DNA of 64,000 nucleotides. It comes from Trogon surrucura. Taxonomy: Eukaryota > Chordata > Aves > Trogoniformes > Trogonidae. Under the pieces are notes generated by a model, which worked only from the letters and a program-made list of their open reading frames with translations, had not been told where the DNA came from and did no database searches. Position numbers and translations under genes: made by a program. The stretch is from positions 7,858,001 to 7,922,000 of the forward strand of contig CM036632.1 of NCBI GenBank assembly GCA_020746105.1, read 5' to 3'. This document shows, piece by piece, positions 1 through 13,700 of the stretch (positions are counted from its first letter, which is position 1; the number at the start of each line of letters is the position of its first letter).

Positions 1-1636
1 TGGAGATAGCTATCGCCTCATGCTACAAAATGGAGAAAAGTTGCAAAGTCATCTTTGAAGTTGTGCCAGGTGAGTCAATGCACATTAAAAAGCAAGGGCT
101 TTGCTTTTTTGTAGTTAGAAAGACAAAGAGCACTCTGGCAGCTGTACCGCACAGGTCAAAATAAGACATTGCAGAGCACGTGAATGAATTCCAAATGCTT
201 CCTTTTCACATCTATTTCCTTCCAGCGGTAGTGTGACCACTGATTTCCAGGTGCAACCAGCAGAGCGGGCCCATGGCTCTGACCAGGCTGTGCTGTCACC
301 ACACTCAAGCCCAGCTGCACCCCCCAGCACACGTTCTCCTTTCTCACACTTCAGAGCCCGTTTTCCAAGCACAAGTTGGGAGTTCCTTCCATTTCAACAA
401 GCAGTTATATGTTGAAGCGACCAACAACGGGCTCTATCTAAAAGACAATTATGTCACTGAAGAACAAATACTAAAAATTTCAGTCTCTTTAAAAAGAAAA
501 AAAAAAAATCCTGAGAACAAGTGAAAAAGTGAATTCCATCAACTTTAAGAGTGTAAACAAGGCCCTCTTGCAGTGCCTGGACACTGCAAATTGCCAGAGG
601 TTTCTTCAGTCCCAATTTGGTCCTTATTTAAGATTAAGTAAGCACATTTTTTACAAAAGCATAGCTCAAATGTAATCCATCTTTCAATATGTAAGATAAT
701 TAATATACAAGTACCAAAATCACTCTGGAACGTCATTAGAGGAGTAATATATGTTGTTTTCTCTCAGTAGAAATTATTATTCTTTTTATGTTCTTCAATG
801 AACAAGAAAAATATGCTAAATAGTCTTTTATTTTTCTGCTGTACACATAAACACTTTCTTTTGCAGAACGCACTCGCACGTGAGCTAAACACCGACACGC
901 CAGTCTTTGAGGGTACCACTGATGATACTAAGTGACACTGAGTGAAAAAGCAAAATGCCACAATAAATTTGATCTAAAAAAAAAAGAAAGAAAAACAAAC
1001 AGGAGGAAAGAGGAAGAAAATAAAAGAATGAGCAACTGAAGAAGAGGGGACTGGAAAGCAATCAGATACGTACCTCCTAATGCAGAATAAGCAGAGACAG
1101 CCAGTCACAGAACAGAAAGGTGATAGGTCATAGGCCATAAGGAAAACAAGAAGGCACATTTAAACCACTCATTAAAAAATCATAGCCAAAACCAAACCAA
1201 GAGAAACTCACAAATAATATGGAAAAATAAAGACACACAAAAATAACAATTTGAAGAGAAATCCCTTTTTGTACACAGAAAACTGAGTTGAAACATCACA
1301 GTTTTCTGAAATGACCTTATGGAGACTTAGTTGTTATTTATCAGTCACAGCTTGTGGTAAATACCATATGGCCTTTCCTTTTTGTTGCCGAGTTTTAATT
1401 TCTCATATATCAGAAATAAAACTCCGGAGTTGGAAATGAGATTGCTAATTTGGATATGTAAAGTAAGAAGTAACAACCTTCAGATGTAAAGGAGGGAGTT
1501 ACTTTGGTTCACACATGTTTTAATACAAATTACAAAATTAATCCTATTACCTTCACAGGAAAGCAGAGACACAGAAGCCGCAAACATGCTCAACAACGAA
1601 CGAACATACAGCAGCAAAACTGCCCTTAAAACTAAC
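1..1636. other. CYTH3 intron 9 (5' part, runs off the left edge)
   Basis: I searched the minus strand here for the next PH exon (GRVKTWKRRWF and downstream) and found none. The stretch is AT-rich with short A-tracts (490-508, 976-996). The short ORFs in it have no family resemblance. The 3-nt glycine microexon known from cytohesin genes could lie here but cannot be recognised by eye. Confidence 0.8.
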
Positions 1637-1748
1637 CTAATTTCAGCAGCCAACCTTCTCTATCTGGATTAAAAAATGTATGCGTTAGATCATTTCCATC
1701 ATCCTCTGGAATTTTAAACGGCTCATTCTTAATACTTTCATATAAATT
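1637..1748 (-). CDS. CYTH3: CYTH3 coding exon 9 (linker and first PH strand)
   Basis: 112 nt after acceptor CTTCTAG and before donor GTTAGT. It encodes [20 protein letters not shown], then [17 protein letters not shown] and one base of Gly. It covers the Sec7-PH autoinhibitory linker and the first PH beta strand. The exon ends exactly where cytohesins choose between two and three glycines in the PH domain. Confidence 0.96.
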
Positions 1749-4700
1749 CTAGAAGAATAAAAAAAAGATGAAAAAGACCTCATTAATAAATGTCTAACAG
1801 AAAATGCAACTAGGACATCTTACTGCTTCTCAGACTATTTGTATAAAAAGCATAGGAAATACTGTCCATAAAGTTCTGGACCATCCTTTCTCAACCTGTT
1901 TAATACTCTGATTAAGTTTGGTTTTAAACTACATCATCTATAAACAAGTACATATTTTTACAGATTTTATAAGCATGCCTAGCAAAGACTTTAACATCAG
2001 CATTCAGTGTTTGAAAGGTTTCAGTTTCAGGTCTCATTTAGTACAGGTTTTGCCACATGAATTTGAGTTTTCAGAAAATAGTTTTGACCATCATACTGTC
2101 TCAGAGAAACAAAAATTTTTACTGATGCCTCAAGGACAGGAAGAATCTCCATGAGATACATGGAAAGAAATGAGAGGCAATAACGAAACAATGATTTTTA
2201 CTATTTTTTCCAGCTTTCTATGACTTACCCAGCAATACAATTTATTTTTTTTAATAAGAAGCCAATTCCACAAGTATTTTGCCATCAATACAGTGTTTTC
2301 TCCAGGATCTCCTCTCCTTAACAAAACACTGAATATAGGGAGAACTAGCTCAGAGCAACTGTGAATATCACAAAATTCTTCTTTCAGCTACTCAGATGGT
2401 TATTATGCATGCCAGAAAATATTCTTCTTACTTTCCCTCCAAAAATTTGCCTGAGAACTGTTGTACACGCTTCTAAGCTTCCAATTTAAAACACAAAACA
2501 ATGTATTGCCTCACCCAATCTAACTTACCCGTAGTAGTTCTTCTGGAAGGTCTCCACCTTCATTAATTCCACGATTCATAGAAATAAACCTCTCCACTGT
2601 TGGTTTATCTCTCACATTGTGGTTGTGCAGACTGGTATTTAACATAATGATCGCAAATGAAAGCACATAGCACGTATCTGAAATAAGATTTGAGAAATTA
2701 TTTATCTTTTTATGTGTTCTGGCACAAACCTATGAAACGAATATATAGCTCATTCTGACTCATACAGAAAAAGAAGCAGGTAGTCAAAGAGTCCCGAACA
2801 CTATACACTATACACAAAAGCAAAGTCTCAAATCTTTCTTTAAACTATTGAAATAAGCCTAAGAATAACAATTCTGTAACAATTCCAATTAAAAGCTGGT
2901 ATGAGAAAAACAGTGCAGGAGAATTCAAAAAATTCTTTTAGCTCTCTGAAATTGCTGCTGTCACCCTAAATTAACTTTTCACTTGAAATGGTGAAGTGTT
3001 GGGCAAAACATTCTCTGTACACAGGTTTTGCCTGGATCATATTGGTCGATCCTCTAATAGACTTAGTCAATCAGACTCCTACGCTAAAAAAAAAAAAAGC
3101 TTTCTTTAGAGGGAAAGAACAGCTTCTTCAAAATAATATTTGAACTGCATTTATAAACAGACTGAAGATGACACACACTCAACTTCTTGGCATACATGAG
3201 GTGGCCAGTACCACTGAACAGTATCAAAAGATGGCAAGGGAGATCTTATCACACCTCTTGATGTGGTTATGATTAGAGTAAATTTTCCCAGAATTCAAGT
3301 ACAAGATCCTGTGTAAGAAAAAGCAGGATGGAGACTGCTCTGCTACATAGAAGAAAAATGTGTTTGCACCTGTAGACTGGAAGACTCCTGGGTTACAAAG
3401 GCAATAGCGCGAAGCAAAAGCTTCCATCATGCGATCAATTTTTTGAGCCTCTCCTGGCAGTCTGAAGCTCCACAGAAACTGCCTACAGAAGGGAAGAACA
3501 GTTGTTAGACTCATTCCAATATTTATATATAAAAAAATTTATTACTAATTATCAGGAACAATAACAAAGTCGGTAACGTCTGCATAAGATGTCCTAGAAG
3601 AAGGTTCTCAATCTCTGAACACACAAGTCAGGAGCTATTAAGAAGCAACATGCACAGATGGCTAGCCCAGTAACTCAGCCAGCAACACGGCATGCTATCA
3701 GGCAAGATAATGTGGCAGGTCATATTCTGAGAGCCTCTCTTTTTTTTTTCCAGACTAGTAAATGGTTTTCTGTATGCATCCCACTTTTGCCACGAGAATG
3801 CTATGGAGAAACAATCAGTTCAATTCTCCCTGGGTTTCCTGGCTACTAAAAGCAATAAACACTCAGTTAGACTTTACTTACAATATAAAAAGACACATAA
3901 AATATTTCTGGTAGGCTGAGAGAAGCAAAGAAAACAAAAAGAGTTAACACCTTCACCTGAACTCATCAAACACATTTTACAATAGTAAACATCAAGAAAA
4001 AACCCAGTGCTTAGAGAGGTGCTGCCTGTCTAGTTTAAGTTCACCCTACACGAATCAGACGTAGATCTTAAAAGGAAAGACTCATGGAATCATCACAGTA
4101 ACTCTGCAATATGTGCAGGAGATCCGTGCTCCTGTTTAGCAGCACAAACTGGAAGACAGTTTTTACTTTCATAACTCACTATTTCTACATACAGGTACAC
4201 TGGAATGCATACAGGTCAGAAGTCCACAAATTTACGTTCGGCACACTGTGGTGCTAAAAAGCTCCAACAAATTTAACCGCTTACTCTATACTTTCTGAGC
4301 AAAAGGATTATATGAATTAAAACAGGATCGAAATCAGCAAAGTTACATGCTCTGCCATGCAAAACAAGGTCTCTGGATTCCTTGTACACTGGGTGTCAAC
4401 TTAATAACCATTTATTCCTGTCTTCGTTAGTTTTCATTACAGGACATTATACTCAAGTGTCACAGGCCATCTTTAGTTTGTCAGCTCTATATACTGTCTT
4501 TTACTCACCTCATGCAAGGTTCCAACCCAGATCACGAATTTTGTAAGCTACCAAAATACAAACATTTAATAGTAGCAGCTGCTAAGGAAGAATACAGTCA
4601 AACCTAACTTTCAATTGGGTAAAAGAGATAGGAATATGGAGCCTCCCAGACAAGCTTCAGCAGCCAGAGAAAAGGCTTCCTTCGCTCAAGCCTCAGGCAG

Positions 4701-7700
4701 CTCCAGTTATCACCCCCACATCACTCAACCATAGCAAAGCTGTTCTGACTCCACATCACAAGGCACTGCACCAGAGACAAAGATCACACGGCCACTTCAA
4801 TTTATCCGGTATCAGGAGGGAGTCACTCATAGCAATGGAAGTGGCAAAACTGTCTAAATCAACTTAATTTGCTAGATCTATTATAGATTTCCACCAAGAT
4901 GAGAAAGGACTTCACAACAAGATCACTGTACGCTGGCATCCCCAAGAAATCAAGTGAACTGTTCGCTCAGCAAAAGAAAAATGTATCCTAAGATACTACA
5001 CTTTCTTTCATACAACCAGTGGGAAACTGAAGAAAAGTGGAAGGAAATTACTTGATTCGAAGTTTACCTCCTCGCAATGGAACACTGATTACTGTCACCA
5101 GGATTTCCCCCATCCCAGCCCACAGGAATAAGTTAAGGCGGAAGGAAAGGAGAAAACGTTAGCAAAGAAAATTATTTATATACTTGGTTTTGGGGTTTGC
5201 TTGGTTTTTACCCATCTCTGTGCTAACATATAAAACAGGTCTTCAAATGTCTGCATATGGCAGGCACACCACAGAGTTATGGTTGTTTTAGTCATTTGTG
5301 TTTGCCTGAAATAACTAAAAGTTTTCACCTTCAAAGATAGCACCCATGCAAGCAATTGGAAGGGTTAAACAGAGCTGTCTGCTAACTTGCGCAGTAACGC
5401 GTATAATCGTGCTGAGCTGTCCATCAGCTTTCTGACACGTAAATCAACACAGTGACTCATACGAACGTGCAATTCGATAAAGGAAGCTCAGGTCAAACAA
5501 AAAGAAAGGATTTACTCACCTTAAGGCTTGTACAAGGTTGAGGTCAGCGAACTCATGGAGTTCAACAAAAGCCTGAAGAACTTTAATATTAAATTCATCT
5601 CTGGGAAAGACAAAAATGGAAACAATTACAATTCTGAACTTTAAAGGCTTGTTAAAAGGAAAAGTAACATTTAAACATTAGCGAACACAAAACTATTTGG
5701 ATGCAGACAGAATGTAGTCTACACCAGCACCAAGTTCATATGCAAGAAGTGTAAAGGTTTGTAATCCTCAGGGTGTGCTTTAAATACATCACCAAATCAG
5801 AATGTGGCGTGTCAGCCTCCACCCGAGAACGGAAAGGTGTGCACCCACCAGGAATTACCAGTTGTGTTACTAACTGCACAGTCAGACTAACCAGGAACAC
5901 TCACAACTAAGTACCTTAGAACAAACCAGTCATTCACTAGGATGTCCCCACACTGCTTACAGGAAATCACATCAGCTCTGTCAAGCAAAATGAAGCAATT
6001 CTCACGAAATCTACTAATGCACAGTACAACTGTGTGACTACTTTCCAGTGCAGTGAAATAAAGTGGCATAATAGTACTATAAAAGACAGCACTCGATACG
6101 GGCACTTTGTTACCTCGGCCAAATATTGCTTATACGTATGTAAAGCTGCAGTAATTCAGAACAAATATTAGGCTTACGCTCCCCTTTAACTCTTCTAGGT
6201 TTTAATGTGGACTGGATTAATCGTGGTATTTGTGCTCCAAAGGCACAAGCCAAATACCATGAAAGGTGTCCAAAGCCACTTAAAAAAAAAAAAAAAAAGT
6301 GAAGACTTGCCCACATATAAAAAAATTTTAAATCTTTTGCAGGATGTAATCCAGTCCTTATTTATTGTATTTTTTAGGTATTATCTCATTCCATTTTAGC
6401 AAGCTGACAAAAGTGAATGATAAGTGCTCTTACACTATATAAAACAGTAATTTAAAATATAACTCTTTATGGCAGAATGTTATACAAATATTTCATTCTC
6501 TTGACTATCCTGGTCTTGTCTTCAGCTATATTTAGCCAGAATGCAGAAGTAATTCATGACAGGCCCCCCAAGAGGGACTGGTAAAGTAAAACAAATGTCC
6601 TTGGACTCCAAATACCGTGATAAAAGATATCGTAAAAGATAACTCAACAAAAGCTCATCTATAATATGCACTGCCACTTGCATAGCACAAATCACTTAGT
6701 AGCCGGCTTCTGAGGTAGTCACAAAAGTGGAACTAGCGGCTTAAGACCACCTCAACTGTCACATTTTATTTTATCCCAGGGTGTTTATTTTACCCCAAGA
6801 CCTAAAGGCATAATGCATTCTTTTCAGAGGAACATGAATAAAAATTGTTAGGATTCTACAAAATCTATGCTGCGGTATGGAGTTGGAGTGTGATGAACCA
6901 ATTCTCCATTCCACATCTGACCACTCCGAAATTTCCAGACACATTCCTGAAAATCCCATTGTCATCTCTTCACCTCCACTCCCTTCACTAATTCATATAA
7001 CAAGAAAAAAAAGGACAGAAATATCATCTGCTTTCCCATTATCACATTAATATTATACCCTTCACAGAAATTAAGAAACATGCAAAATTTAAAGTAGAAC
7101 TCAAAAAGAAATTTAGTTAGTCAACTGCTTCTTAAAATGGACAGGTTGCTTCTACCTTGTGGCAAAGTAGGAGCAATACATATTTTTTCCCTTGTCCCAA
7201 GATTTTATTATCCAGTTGATAGACTTATACAAAATTTCCTGATCAAATTTGATATTCAGTATGACCACTACATTTAAGGCTTGAAAAATTCAAGAAGATA
7301 TAATGAATTGCATATTTATCTATTACCCTAAATATTAAGAAACGTTGCCCTGTATTTTCAGATTAGACCACAGTGCTGTCCAGCAGCATCCCTGTCAGGG
7401 ATGCAAAAGAACAAGGAATAAATTTTGTAATTTAAAATGTGAACCCATAAGTAGTCACACAAATATTACTGATGACTCCAGTGGGACATATTGGTAAGAC
7501 CTTCCTGCAAGAGTACAGGGCTAGAAAACTGAAAGTACTTCAGAAGACAATACCAAGGTAGAATGCAGCTCTCAGAAAACAAACACAGACAATTTTAGAA
7601 TTATGGACATTAATATAATACTGATTGCCCAAATATTCCAGAGAAACAACTTAATGCCATTGGTGAAAAATTGCTGCAGCGGCTACATATACTGTGCAGA

Positions 7701-10700
7701 AACTCTGTAGCCAAGATCTACTTTCAAAACACACGTATTAGAGTAAAAACTTTTATTAAATCTATTAAAGTCAGGAGGAAGCTGCAGAGCACAAGCTAAG
7801 GTGCTGATGCTGTAAACAGACCACGAGTGCCTCAAAGGGATCTGCCAGAACATATCACACAGGAGTATATCCTAAACGTGTCAACTTTTAAACCTCTGTA
7901 ACTGGCATCCGAACCAGAGCATGTGCAAGCATGTACACCCACATACTCCAACCCACCCCTCACTGCTGTCTCTTTCTGCGCTGCCCTGCGAATTTGCATT
8001 TTGACGGTGTTTTGCAATAGCACCCATAAAGATGTACATTGCGTGTTTCTTGTACTAGGATTGATAAAGACACGGTGCAGCCACCCTAAGAGACACCTCC
8101 CTACGAATGGAAAGTCTGTGTGCAGGGAAGAAGACAACACTAAAACCTGCTTATAACTAATCTCCCAGGAACTACCCATATTAATAAGTATTTTCTTTAC
8201 TATTCAATTATTAGTTATTGTAAATCACTCCTTGTACGGGCACAGTATCAAGAGTTGCCAGAACTGTTGCAATACAACTCCCAGACATTACGAAAGCTTA
8301 TGGCATTGAACTCTGCACCACAGCCAAACTTAAGGGTATTTTCTCAAAATAGTAAATTACAATGAATTAAATATCATTCCACAATGTACTCATTTAAAAA
8401 GAAAAACAACCTAACAGAAAAAAACACAACCCTATCACAATACCATAGCAGCTTTACTTCCCACCTTTAGAGATGTCAGTAGCAGAGCAGCTCTCTCATG
8501 CAGCCTGTGAAGGGGAAAGTAACTACCAAAACCCGTAAGTACGCTTTGCGAAGTCAAGAACGAAGTTGTAATATTTTTATTTTACCTTTCACCGAGGTAA
8601 TCTCCAATTACCGTTTTATTTAATCCTTCTCCTTTATAAAGGAACTGTGCAATGTCTTCTGCAGTGTTCTGCAGGAGGTCATTTTCTATCAGAAACTGTA
8701 TTCCCTAGGAAGAGCAATTCCAGAGGAAAAGGAATGTTATGTTTTCTTCCACATTAATGTAAATACCACTCATAACACTTGGTATTAATATACTGACACA
8801 GACATATACACAGCACATTAAGAATTATATTAGCCTACAGATTTATTTATTTTTTAATGAAATGGTAAACAAATGTTCTTCAGTTAGACAAGCAATATTT
8901 AGTACTGGTTTAAAGATTAACATGAGAACACATTTTTAAGGCTAGAAGTACTAGGTGGCAGTTTGAATCCCTCGACTATAGAAATATCAAATATTAACTG
9001 AATAGTGATTATTCCATGTTGCCTTGGAGTTAATGTGTGAGTTGGCCTGTTCACAATACCGCATAAATATCTGCCGAGACATAATCTGTAAAATCACATA
9101 ATGAAGAGGTAAGTAGGAATATCTTAATTACCACTGTGGCACAAACTAAAGCATCTGTTATAATCTACAAACTGCAACCCAATGCTTCAAGCCACTACTT
9201 GCAGTAGAATCTTGGCTGAAGATACTGAAACCAATTTAAAAGAGTTTATGCTGACACTGGGATTATCGGTGGCTTCTGGTTGTGCTGGAACTAGACTATT
9301 CACAAAGGACTTGAACTAGACTAGTCACAAAGGACTGTTCACAAACCAGGTCAGCTTCTACCATGGAGCTTCTATCAAAGCCAGGAGGAGAGTCTTACCC
9401 TGTCCCTCAGCGATCAAGGCCCTGGGCTCCTATGTCTCCATAAATTACTGGCCCTAAAAGGGGCACACTCTAGGGATGCCCAGAGAACTTTCTGCAAAGC
9501 AGTAAAGAAAGGAGACTAAGAGTTATGTAAAGATTATGCAAAGGATGGAAGGGATGTCGCTCCGACACTCGGCAGGTCGCGAAGAGAGAGACAGCGCTCT
9601 GCCTTCTCCGCCCGCACACGCCGATGAAGATGCTGCTACTCCTGCTGATTCCACAAAGCTGTTAAGGGCGCGCTAGTGGAAAAGTAGGAATGGCAGCTGT
9701 AAGTAACCTCAGTGCCTTGGATTCCAAAATATGTACAGAAGAGTTTAAGAAATTATTATGACTCTTTCCTTCATAATTTCAGAAATATTACAAGTTTTTC
9801 AACTTCTGCAAATGGAATATATTCCTTTTTTATTTCATTACAACTGAAAAAGCTTCCATTATTTTACATTTAGCATAGGAGGCCCTGCAGTAACATTCAA
9901 AAAAAGTAATTATCCTTCTGTTTGATTGATTCTGGTTTTTTATAATGAAATGATTACCTGCCTGAGAGGAAAATTTATTTTTCTGACCTAATTTTACAAA
10001 GAAAATGAACTGTGATGTTATAAGGCTCGAAGCTTATAAAATAAAAAAGTCTGGAATGCAACTCAAAACAATTTTATCATCATCTGAAAACTTAATTTCA
10101 ATGACAGGCTGGTATTCTGACTCTGATAACTTAATATTTAATATTAGGTCATTTCAGAACAGACACTTATTTCATTGCACAGAATATACTCATTTTATCT
10201 GAAAGCAGAAATAGTTGAGCTTCCCTCAGAGATGATCTCTTTAAAGCTTACTTGGTAACAACTTGTACAAAAAATTCACTTGACTACAAAACATAATGTT
10301 TTTTCCTATACCAATAATTCAAAAATCATTCTGAGCTCTGTCAACCAACAGAGAACCTTCTAACAAACATTAGAAACAGCAGTTGCAGATTCCCTTGTTC
10401 AACATCTGGACATATTATTCATGCTTAATGTAAACAGACTGACCAGAATAGTTTTTAAGAAGTTGTACAAGTTACTGAAAAAGATAATGGATATGACTAG
10501 AAGCACAGAAAACAAATTTCTGTGCACAGAAGCAGATACTTTAACATACTAAAAAAAACCCCCATTTAATTTTCCTTTTTCTGAAGGTTTTTTTTTTGTT
10601 GTTGGTTTGGTTTTTTTTAATTCTTAGGATGCTAAACAACCAGAAGTCAAACAGACAGGAAAAGGAGTTTGTCTGGGACAACAACTCCAGTGTCTGGAAG

Positions 10701-13700
10701 AAGTGGTAAAATAGGTCAGCCAAATCCCCATCAACTCCTATGCTATCTTCTGCTTTGATGTAAATTTTCTTTCTGTAGACTGATAGGAGACAGAAGACAG
10801 CTGTACTAGTCTGACCTCCCCACACTAAATTCACAGCTACAGAAATATTCAATATTCACTACAAATATTGCATAGATTTCAAATTTTTTTAAGTCAGTGC
10901 AATGACCTTTGCTTTGAACATCATAGCTTTTACAGAAACTTATTTACAGATTTTGCAGTTATTTAAACTCTGTCACACAGAATTCATTTTCTGGGCCCTA
11001 CACAGGCTGTACTGAATTGAGTGCTGTGAAGTGCAAGGACAACTTTATGTCCTCTGCACAGGGAATACTGAAGTGTTTTACAAACCCGATCATTACAGCC
11101 CTTCCCACACTAGCTAACCAAATTCAAACATTACATCACATAACTGCATTTAACACGGCTATTCTGAACGAGGGTTTTCCGGGTGGGGACAGGGAGAATT
11201 GCTTTACATATAGGTTACTCCCTAGAAAAATGTAAAGGCCTTCAAATAAAAATGGTAAAAGAAAATTACCTCTTTGTTCCTGCTAATATAAAAACATCAG
11301 TACTCTGTTACGTGGGTTTAAAGGCAAAAGCTTGAGGGATTCAGTGCACGCATTATTACCCCAGTTCTTTCACATTTTTAACTCTGGCGACCACCTTTCC
11401 CCTCCGAGTTATGACTGAAAAACACCCCTTTTGCAATGACTCCAAGTTAATTCTCTCAGTACTAGAAAGCCACACACTGGAGTTGCCTGCAACTTAAAGT
11501 GGCAGCTGCAAACACCACGATCTGGCTTTCGAGCAGCCAGCTACTGCCGGCACCACTGATTCATAGACATTATTAAGAAATTACTACTGTAAGTCTGTTT
11601 ACCACATTTAAATTATGTTACAGTAGCAATGTGGCCACAGCATCTATTTATAGAAATAATTACACTCAACAAGAACAGTAACAGAAAATAGTTAACATTG
11701 CAATGAAAGCATCTGACATCATCCTGTGACTTTGCCAGAAACTTCCAGGACATGAAAGAGCCAGAGGATAACAGTAAAATATCAGGATAGTTGGGGGTAT
11801 TTCGCCCTCAACAGAGCTGAAGTCAGACAGCCGCCAAAATGGAAAATAAAAATAAAAGACATGGTCAGTAGCTTAAAAAGAGTTCTATATCTCAAAGGAG
11901 TTGAATGTTTTCAGTGAACTGAAAACAGCCTGAAGAGTAGCAGCCACCACTGTACTTGGAACATTACAGAAAAGCCATCAAAACGTAACTGAATTCAATA
12001 CAACTGGAAAGGAAATATGTCAAGAACTAATATAAAAAAAAAAAAGCTAAGCAATTCCAAGAAGACCTTAAAGAAGACTCTTCAGAAATTCTAAATGGAA
12101 ACTCAAACAGCAGAAGGCAGTAAAACAAAGCAATACAGAAGTAAAACGAAAAGCAAAAGCTAAAGGTCAAATTTGCCAAAACAGCTCTTCTGTCAAGCAG
12201 AGATTGGTCACAGCATGTACAGGTGCCTGAATTTTCAAATAAATTAACAACTATTTCAGAAAAGCAGAGGCACTGCAGAGAAATGAACTACTTTACTTCT
12301 TGGCTAAACGCACTGTAGACTTCTTGAAATCAGTAACCACGTTTCTGCCAGCAGGGGTTTGTACAAGCCGTGTAAGTTCACACAGGTCTTTTGCACAAAC
12401 AGAATTTAGATATGCAAACACAGAAGTCAATATGAGAACAAACTAAAAAACATATTTCCGAAGAAACAAAAATACGAGGGCATAAAAAACGTACGGCCTC
12501 ACTAATAACTAAACATCAAAATATTTTTAGAATTATATTTGACATATCAACTTTAAACACCCATATCAGGTAAAAATAATCTTTCTGCAAGCCAGCTCAA
12601 TCAATACCTGGCATATTTGATTACTGATAAATTACCATATCAAAAATAAGTTTGCTTAAGAGAAAAAAGCACACAGGACTGGCAAATTACTAGATGACTG
12701 CATCTATTTTAACCCTCTGCTCAGTGTGTTACAGGATATACAAATAAGATCTGTGAACTTACATTATCAGAAATGTTTGCTTAAGAAAACACAACTCCAT
12801 TTGTCATAGATCACATTACAAGCCAGAACTTGATTCCTGACAAGTGGAAAAAAATAATTCTCTACCTTCTTAGGGTCCATGTTGAACTTCTTCCTTCCCA
12901 TGGCTATTTGCTTGTTTCTTTGTGTAGTTTTGCTACACATGAAGAAAAAGAAGAAACAGCATGTAGTTATCTGCTGCTTTTTAAAGAACAACTTCTGTAT
13001 GGGCTTCAAGGCATTCACTGTTTAAGGGGGAAAATTACGTCCCTATTTTCAATTCTTTCAAGTAACCACAGATTCAGACAACTATATAATTATCAATTGC
13101 ACACTATAAAATATTCCATTCTATCCAACATATTCTCTGTCCAAATGAATAGCACACCTGAAGAGGATAAAGTCAGGCTTTAGAGACTTTATAACGGGCT
13201 GAATAAAGGTAACTCAATGCTTGTTCAGCATGTTAAAAGTTTTTTTATTTGGTATTTCTAGAAGGTATTTCTTCCAAGGTTTTATGGTAGCATGTCCATA
13301 TGTCAGTATTACTCACCTTTCTTCTACACTGGTCAGATTATCAATTTCCGTCATAACCTCAGCAATTTCAAATTTTAATCTCTGCCAAAAGAAGGAAGGA
13401 CTATACGTTAACCTGTATTAAAACACTTTTTGAAATCATCTATCGTATATTAATACAGTCAATTAGGTTTTATTTCCTCCTATTTGCTAGTCACCTGAAG
13501 AAAAGCCATGAATCTTACGGCTTCCTTAGATGCTTAAGGATTTTGCTACAACTGAATGACTGTTAAACACACGGATCTGAGCTCCCACTGTGCTCCTATC
13601 AGAGCAACAAGACCAAATTGCCATTACCAATTTCAAGTATAAGCTTTCTTTACCCAAACTTCTCACTCACTCCTATCCTGTACGCAAATCTGTTTAATGA

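Larger units (their letters stand above)
1749..8585. other. CYTH3 introns 8 to 5
   Basis: Four introns (1749-2528, 2678-3369, 3483-5519, 5601-8585) interrupted only by exons 8, 7 and 6. They are AT-rich, with an A-tract of about 17 at 6281-6297. I see no second gene, RNA gene or clear transposon. Confidence 0.75.

Noticed and set aside
12830-13183. 117-codon plus-strand ORF
   Set aside because: It is antisense to CYTH3 exon 4 and its flanking introns, with no domain signature.
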